Assembly (NCBI RefSeq): GCF_002210425.1
Contig: NZ_MWQK01000004.1
Location: 186,001-250,000 of the forward strand
Source: Fibrobacter sp. UWB2
Lineage (GTDB): Bacteria; Fibrobacterota; Fibrobacteria; Fibrobacterales; Fibrobacteraceae
Reading direction: 5' to 3'
DNA: 64,000 nucleotides
The notes beneath the pieces are model-generated. The model was not told the origin of the DNA. It saw only the letters and a list, made by a program, of their open reading frames with translations, and made no database searches. Each line of letters opens with the position of its first letter. The stretch's first letter is position 1. Of this stretch, positions 59,425 to 64,000 are shown one piece after another. A program made the position numbers and the translations under genes.

Positions 59425-61713
59425 ATGAATAAAGTTTCAACAGTAATTCGGGTATTTGCGTTAGCCATTGCCGCATCAACATTTTCTTTTGCGGGTGTAG
59501 GCATGGCCGATGGTGCTGCAAAATTTCTGGGCAACACGACCACTTTGGGCGAAATCCCTGATAATTTTGGCACCTACTGGAACCAGATTACTGCCGAAAA
59601 CGAATGCGTTTGGGGTCATGTTGAAAAGACACGCGGCGAATACGACTGGACGGGTTGCGACTTTGTCTATAACTGGGCTAAAAAGAATAAAGCCATTTTC
59701 TCGTTTCACACCCTGTTGTGGGGTTCGCAAAACCCGCAGTGGTTGATCAAACTTGATATTGACGAAACAAAAAAGGCTTGGACTGATTGGATTGATGCGG
59801 TTAAAGAACATTACCCCGACCTCGAAATGATTGAAGTGGTCAATGAGGCCGTCAAATCGGGCAACAACTACCACTCCAGTTTTACCTCTTCCAAACTGGT
59901 TGAGGCGCTTGGCGGCGATAACGGCAACTACGAATTTGTAGTGACGGCATTCAAGATGGCACGAGAACGCTGGCCAGAAGCCATCCTGATTTACAACGAT
60001 TACAATACCATCCAATGGCAAAAAATAGAGGGTATCGACCTTCTCAAGAAAATAAAGGCCCAGGGGGCGCCAGTTGACGCTTACGGAATGCAGTTCCACG
60101 AAACAACCGCACAAGGGACAGGCTATTATTGCCTAAATACATCCTTACTCAAACGCTCCCTTTACGAAGCACACGAACAGACAGGACTCCCCATATATAT
60201 TACTCAATACGATGTCGGTTCCATAGACGATGAATTTCAAAAAAAGTGCTACCAAGAACATCTCCCAATCCTGATGGAAACGGATTATGTTGCCGGCATA
60301 ACACTTTGGGGATACATTTATGGCAAAACTTGGCTTTCTTGTAACGGTTTAGAACAAGGTTGTTCCGGCCTTATCAAAGACGGAGTAGAACGCCCGGCAT
60401 TGACCTGGCTCAAGGAATATTTCAAGAATCCGAACGCCCGTTACGGCCATGGCATTGCCGATGGCGCATACAAGTTTCTTGGCAATATGATTGCCGACAA
60501 CCAAGAAATCCCCGAAGATTTTCAAGCATACTGGAACCAAGTTTCGCCCGAAAATGCATGCACGTGGACGGTCATCGAAAAAGAACGCGGCAAGTACGAT
60601 TGGACAGGCTGCGACCGTATCTACTATTGGGCGCAAAAAAACAATGTAAAGTTCAATTTCCGTAGCTTGCTTTGGGGAACCCATACCCCCAGCTGGCTCA
60701 ACAACCTTGATATAGACGAAACCAAGAAAGCCGTTGAAAACTGGTTCGACAAAGCTGCCATGCGTTACCCCGCACCTTACATGATCGAGGTGGTAAACGG
60801 AGGTTCCCGCGACAGCTATGGTCATTATCATTCTGGATTCGGGAGCGGCAATAAAATCATCGAAGCTCTCGGTGGCGACAATGATGACTACAAATTCATA
60901 GCCACGGCGTTCAAGATGGCTCGCAAGCGCTGGCCCAAAGCAATCCTAACCTTGAACGACTACGATGATTACGGCTGGAAAAACAATCAAGGCGCCGAAG
61001 TTATCAAAAAAATCCAGGAGCAGGGCGCACCCGTCGATGCGTACCAAATAATTTTCGCCCCACTCGTCCAAGGCTCCGGCCCGGAAGTGCAATGTTTTAG
61101 CACCGAACGCATCCAAAGCGGCATTCAGGAAATCTACGACAAAATAAAGCTCCCGTTGTTTATTACTGAATATAGCGTCGGCACAAACAACGACAGCCTC
61201 CAAAAAGCATGCTACTCCGAACATATTCCTCTCTTTATGGAATCGGAATACATTGCAGGCGTCAACCTTTGGGGATACCTTTACGAAACTGGAGCCGGAG
61301 TATGGGCCGACGAATCGAATCCCGGACTTATTAAGGACGGTGTAGACCGCCCTGCAATGACATGGCTCAAGGAATACTTCAAGGAGCATTGGGCGGAAAG
61401 CAAGAACATGTCGTACAATAGAGGCATCGAGAGACATCCGCTGGATTCGCTTGATTCAATCGCTTTGGAACCGCCGATTGCCATTGACGATAGAGGCGGC
61501 AAATTCGGCAACAAGATTCGCTTAGAGCAGAGCACGCTGCAAAATTACGACGTGTTTGACATACAAGGAGTGCGCCTCGGCAAGCTCTCGGCCTATGGCT
61601 TTAGCGATGCATCAACAAGGCTCAAGTCTGCCAGAACCGTAAAATCCTCGGGAATCTACTTCTTGCGCAACCGCACCACAGGCAAGATGCAAAGTGTGAG
61701 AGTCGCGAGGTAA
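59425..61713 (+). CDS. Secreted tandem GH10 xylanase-like protein with complementary active-site losses
   Basis: 762 aa. Signal peptide (residues 1-23), GH10 domain 1 (about 24-335), GH10 domain 2 (about 343-656), and a C-terminal basic tail with a type IX-sorting-like end (706-762: VFDIQGVRLG, SGIYFLRN). Domain 1 keeps the acid/base Glu (E141 in IEVVNEA) but has Gln at the nucleophile position (Q261 in YITQYDVG). Domain 2 has Gly at the acid/base position (G459 in IEVVNGG) but keeps the nucleophile Glu (E582 in FITEYSVG). The YNDYN-type motif remains in domain 1. Either the protein is a xylan-binding pseudoenzyme or it has unusual catalysis. The start follows an AGGGG ribosome-binding site. 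Confidence 0.87.
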   Translation: MNKVSTVIRVFALAIAASTFSFAGVGMADGAAKFLGNTTTLGEIPDNFGTYWNQITAENECVWGHVEKTRGEYDWTGCDFVYNWAKKNKAIFSFHTLLWGSQNPQWLIKLDIDETKKAWTDWIDAVKEHYPDLEMIEVVNEAVKSGNNYHSSFTSSKLVEALGGDNGNYEFVVTAFKMARERWPEAILIYNDYNTIQWQKIEGIDLLKKIKAQGAPVDAYGMQFHETTAQGTGYYCLNTSLLKRSLYEAHEQTGLPIYITQYDVGSIDDEFQKKCYQEHLPILMETDYVAGITLWGYIYGKTWLSCNGLEQGCSGLIKDGVERPALTWLKEYFKNPNARYGHGIADGAYKFLGNMIADNQEIPEDFQAYWNQVSPENACTWTVIEKERGKYDWTGCDRIYYWAQKNNVKFNFRSLLWGTHTPSWLNNLDIDETKKAVENWFDKAAMRYPAPYMIEVVNGGSRDSYGHYHSGFGSGNKIIEALGGDNDDYKFIATAFKMARKRWPKAILTLNDYDDYGWKNNQGAEVIKKIQEQGAPVDAYQIIFAPLVQGSGPEVQCFSTERIQSGIQEIYDKIKLPLFITEYSVGTNNDSLQKACYSEHIPLFMESEYIAGVNLWGYLYETGAGVWADESNPGLIKDGVDRPAMTWLKEYFKEHWAESKNMSYNRGIERHPLDSLDSIALEPPIAIDDRGGKFGNKIRLEQSTLQNYDVFDIQGVRLGKLSAYGFSDASTRLKSARTVKSSGIYFLRNRTTGKMQSVRVAR

Positions 61714-61720
61714 TTTGCAA

Positions 61721-61750
61721 TTTGTGAGACGATGTCTCGCAAATCTGTTA
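61721..61750 (+). terminator. Possible terminator of the GH10 gene
   Basis: TTTGTGAGAC, GAT, GTCTCGCAAA stem with one mismatch, followed by a T-rich segment. Confidence 0.45.
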
Positions 61751-61776
61751 TTTTGAAAACAAGTCGGAATTGTATA

Positions 61777-63015
61777 CTACTTCTTGACGCAACGGACGGG
61801 TTTGGCGGCTTTTTTATTGAGCGTATCAAAGTTGCCCGTTTTAGTGTTTAGGTCATAGTAATAGAACTTGCCTTTACTACCTGTAGCGCCACTCGTCCAA
61901 AATTCTGCTCGAGGGGGCCATCCATATTTGCCCTTAGCGTCGCGATTACCAGAAGCTTCGATTTGAAGTCGTTCAACGTTATCAACTATAGCAGGCAATT
62001 CGCTATCCGTAGGCAAGCGCCATCCATTGGGGCAAGCGCTTTGAGCTGCCTTCCAAGTGTAAAGACGGCCATATCTTTCACAATTGGCCCAGCCGTCATT
62101 GAAGCACCAGCTTTCTTTTGTCTTGAAATCCAAATTATGGGCAAACCACACAACGCCACCTATATTTGCAACCTTATACGACTTTGCATCGCGAGGGTCA
62201 TGGAACACAACATTTGCAGCCGCAAAACTATCATCCTTTACACAACGGACCGAATACCCAGCAGTCTTTCCATACCCAGGTTCCCCATACGACCACTTAT
62301 TAGACGCAAGCCCCCATTCAAAAGCTTCTTTTTCATCGTATTCCGAGGAAGTCCAAAAATCGCCGTTGTGAGTAAGCCCCCAAAATACGGTATCAGTACC
62401 ATCAAATCTATGGCTACCCGCAGCAAGCCCCGCAAAGCCGTATTCATCTTTAGCACCATAATAGATATTTGCAAGCAAGGCTTCTTTTTTTCTATCTACA
62501 GCATCTGCCAAGTTCTGCCACTCGGCCAATTCAGGGAAATGCCAACCTTCCGGGCAAACGCCACGAACGGGGTAAGTCGGAGTACATTTTTTCCCTTTGC
62601 CGCAGCCTTTTGCGTTATTCGAAATATTTCCGGCACTATCCATTGCGGCTGACCATGAGTACAGACGTCCATACTGAGCGCAATTGCGTTTATCATTATC
62701 ATAGCACCAGGAGTTTCCAATTAGTCCCGGAGCAGCAATGGTATCACCATAATTTAGGTTCTGTGCCATCCAGACCAAATCACCAATTTTCACAAATTTA
62801 TATGTAGCGCCGTCTCTGGAATCGACAAACGTATTTTGGGTTTGAGCAGCAGGCTTTACTTGAGAATTAGCTGGTGTTGGAACATCCTTTTCAGTTTGCT
62901 TTTGTTTACCCTTGCTTAATGATTTTAAAAGTCCTTTAAAAGATGACTTGGCGCAAGTCGGTTCAACAAGAAGCATCCCTGCCACAAGAGCCAGTACGAT
63001 TTTATTCAATCCCAT
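61777..63015 (-). CDS. Secreted protein with two FISUMP domains
   Basis: 412 aa. Signal peptide (MGLNKIVLALVAGMLLVEPTCA), a basic/polar linker, then two TIGR02147-unrelated FISUMP (TIGR02145) domains: about 66-264 (FVDSRDGATYKFVKIGDLVWMAQNL to VRCVKD) and about 275-412 (FHDPRDAKSYKVANIGGVVW to VRCVKK). Each has the GRLYSW or GRLYTW segment, CPEGW/CPNGW and FWTSS or FWTSG. The family is abundant and secreted in Fibrobacter; role probably in surface or adhesion functions. AAGGAG precedes the start and a TATATTTG box lies at 63038. Confidence 0.88.
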   Translation of the reverse strand: MGLNKIVLALVAGMLLVEPTCAKSSFKGLLKSLSKGKQKQTEKDVPTPANSQVKPAAQTQNTFVDSRDGATYKFVKIGDLVWMAQNLNYGDTIAAPGLIGNSWCYDNDKRNCAQYGRLYSWSAAMDSAGNISNNAKGCGKGKKCTPTYPVRGVCPEGWHFPELAEWQNLADAVDRKKEALLANIYYGAKDEYGFAGLAAGSHRFDGTDTVFWGLTHNGDFWTSSEYDEKEAFEWGLASNKWSYGEPGYGKTAGYSVRCVKDDSFAAANVVFHDPRDAKSYKVANIGGVVWFAHNLDFKTKESWCFNDGWANCERYGRLYTWKAAQSACPNGWRLPTDSELPAIVDNVERLQIEASGNRDAKGKYGWPPRAEFWTSGATGSKGKFYYYDLNTKTGNFDTLNKKAAKPVRCVKK

Positions 63016-63037
63016 CTTTTTCTCCTTAAGTTTACCT

Positions 63038-63045
63038 CAAATATA
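63038..63045 (-). promoter_or_regulatory. TATATTTG promoter box of the FISUMP gene
   Basis: Exact match on the minus strand, 23 bp before the start codon. Confidence 0.6.
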
Positions 63046-63124
63046 AAAAACAATTTGTAATTAATGTCCTATTTATCCTCACGGTTTAGCCCGCCGTTCA
63101 TTTGTTCATTTGAGCACTTTTTAT

Positions 63125-63132
63125 TATATTTG
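63125..63132 (+). promoter_or_regulatory. TATATTTG promoter box 5 nt before the SWIM gene
   Basis: Followed by GGCGC and ATG at 63138, the same arrangement as before dnaG. No Shine-Dalgarno. Confidence 0.65.
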
Positions 63133-63137
63133 GGCGC

Positions 63138-64000
63138 ATGGATTTTGGAAGTTACGGAAAGACTTGGTGGGCAAACAAGTGGTTGAGTTCAATTCTCGCA
63201 ACCGCTAGCGAGCAGGCTGTTTTGCAGGGGCTCAAGTTCGCCGCACGAGGCCAGGTGACAAGCATCGACATCGTTGATAACCGTGTGATATCCGTAGTGA
63301 AAGGCCCGAATGGCGGGCTCCACAACAACTACATCGTCTTCCCGAAATTTTCTAAGGAATCTTCCGAAGTCTTCGTGAGCTTTTTGAAGCAGCAACCGGC
63401 GGAACTTTTGGCTTTAAACAACAAGGCGCTTAGCCCTTCGCTTGAACTTTTAATGAGCAAAAGCGGACTCCAGCTGTTTGACGATCCTGCCAAAGTCAAC
63501 ATGGGCTGTGATTGCCGCGACGAACGCCCGTGTAAATACCTTGTTGCCACATTCTTGAAAATCGCAGAACAGGCGGACAAGGAACCGAACGTCCTTTTCA
63601 AAATTCATGGGCTCGACCTGGAATTTATCAAGGACTACAAGCCGGATGCGATGGAAATGGAAGCGCCCAGCGAAGCAAATCTCGTGAGGTCGTTCAGCAA
63701 GGCGACAAGACTCGTAGGCACAAGCGCAGAAAACGCATCTGCTATCGGAACTGCCGCCGGGGATAGTGACGAACACGAAGCACAAAACGCCGCCGAACTT
63801 TCTCACGCAGAAGATGCGAGCGCAAGTTTATTTGGTGGGTATAAAGGTTCGGGACGCGAATCGCAAAATAGCATCCCGCCCAAGCAACTGCCCACATTCG
63901 ATTTCAAGAGTTGGAAAGACTACTCGCACATTCTTCCCGCGATGTTGCAAAACTTCCCCAAGTTCTGCCCCGCCGGAAATTTTCGCAAGAGTTTTACGGA
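63138..64000 (+). CDS. SWIM zinc-finger protein, 3' end outside the window
   Basis: 287 codons visible and open to the right edge. MDFGSYGKTWWANKWLSSIL is the N-terminal region typical of SWIM-family proteins, and the SWIM motif CDCRDERPCKY lies at about residues 120-130 (a C-x-C...C-x-Y variant; usual final ligand His is Tyr). Such proteins are usually encoded next to a SNF2-type helicase, so one is expected just beyond the window. DNA or protein binding is the likely role. The start is fixed by the promoter box. Confidence 0.78.
   Translation, partial: MDFGSYGKTWWANKWLSSILATASEQAVLQGLKFAARGQVTSIDIVDNRVISVVKGPNGGLHNNYIVFPKFSKESSEVFVSFLKQQPAELLALNNKALSPSLELLMSKSGLQLFDDPAKVNMGCDCRDERPCKYLVATFLKIAEQADKEPNVLFKIHGLDLEFIKDYKPDAMEMEAPSEANLVRSFSKATRLVGTSAENASAIGTAAGDSDEHEAQNAAELSHAEDASASLFGGYKGSGRESQNSIPPKQLPTFDFKSWKDYSHILPAMLQNFPKFCPAGNFRKSFT

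Overview
The window looks like chromosomal DNA of a Fibrobacter species (phylum Fibrobacterota, fibre-degrading gut bacteria). The main pointers are a two-domain FISUMP protein (the Fibrobacter succinogenes major paralogous domain), a TIGR02147-type protein beside two lipoproteins with poly-serine linkers, a secreted tandem GH10 xylanase-like protein with a C-terminal type IX-sorting-like tail, and many promoters with a TAnnTTTG box as in Bacteroidota. I saw no tRNA, rRNA, CRISPR array, insertion sequence or prophage. Most of the window is ordinary core genome with small accessory islands.

Layout. 1-7325 (minus): HAD phosphatase (cut by the left edge), an acidic unknown protein, aspartoacylase, MMPL/RND exporter, LTA-synthase-like membrane sulfatase. 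7421-10495 (plus): DUF2059 protein and topoisomerase IV subunit A. 10726-17645 (minus): FtsE, two PpiC/SurA-type chaperones, HrpA helicase and a mini zinc ribbon. 17707-19620 (plus): acyl-CoA thioesterase and MATE transporter. 19678-20658 and 28795-29724 (minus): two Rpn-type nuclease paralogues with a conserved leader. 21041-25043 (plus): DnaG primase, SufC, SufD. 25152-32115: two orphan secreted proteins, a 44-residue membrane protein, a SulP transporter, and an unusual operon of a TusA-domain protein, an SGNH-like protein and a zinc-ribbon protein. 32270-33823: a processive GT2. 33915-38444 (minus): secretin/pseudopilin operon. 38805-40228 (plus): coiled-coil repeat protein behind a sigma-54 promoter, plus a small secreted protein. 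40349-44342 (minus): Ser-linker lipoproteins, TIGR02147 protein, Asp/Glu racemase. 44793-47598 (plus): outer-membrane barrel and topoisomerase IV subunit B. 47791-52379 (minus): CorC/HlyC protein, YbeY, unknown, ZnuC, ZnuA, HAD phosphatase. 52415-53140: RsmE. 53175-56903 (minus): PurT, FISUMP remnant, GT2, ArnA-like decarboxylase, lipoprotein. 57088-64000: outer-membrane barrel, YhhQ/QueF (minus), tandem GH10 (plus), FISUMP protein (minus), SWIM zinc-finger protein (plus, cut by the right edge).

How the genes work together. Envelope work dominates: SurA-type chaperones for outer-membrane proteins, two barrel proteins, a secretin/pseudopilin machine, many lipoproteins, and glycosyltransferase/sugar-nucleotide genes. 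QueF and YhhQ form a queuosine-precursor pair, and ZnuA/ZnuC a zinc-uptake pair whose permease is not here.

The strongest leads are: (1) the tandem GH10 protein, in which each domain has lost a different catalytic glutamate; (2) a TAnnTTTG promoter box, often placed 4-5 nt before the start codon, which implies leaderless mRNAs; (3) a family of palindromic dispersed repeats, two of which are translated in frame inside the HAD gene; (4) internal start sites in both Rpn genes that could give small C-terminal proteins; (5) a near-consensus sigma-54 promoter before the coiled-coil gene.
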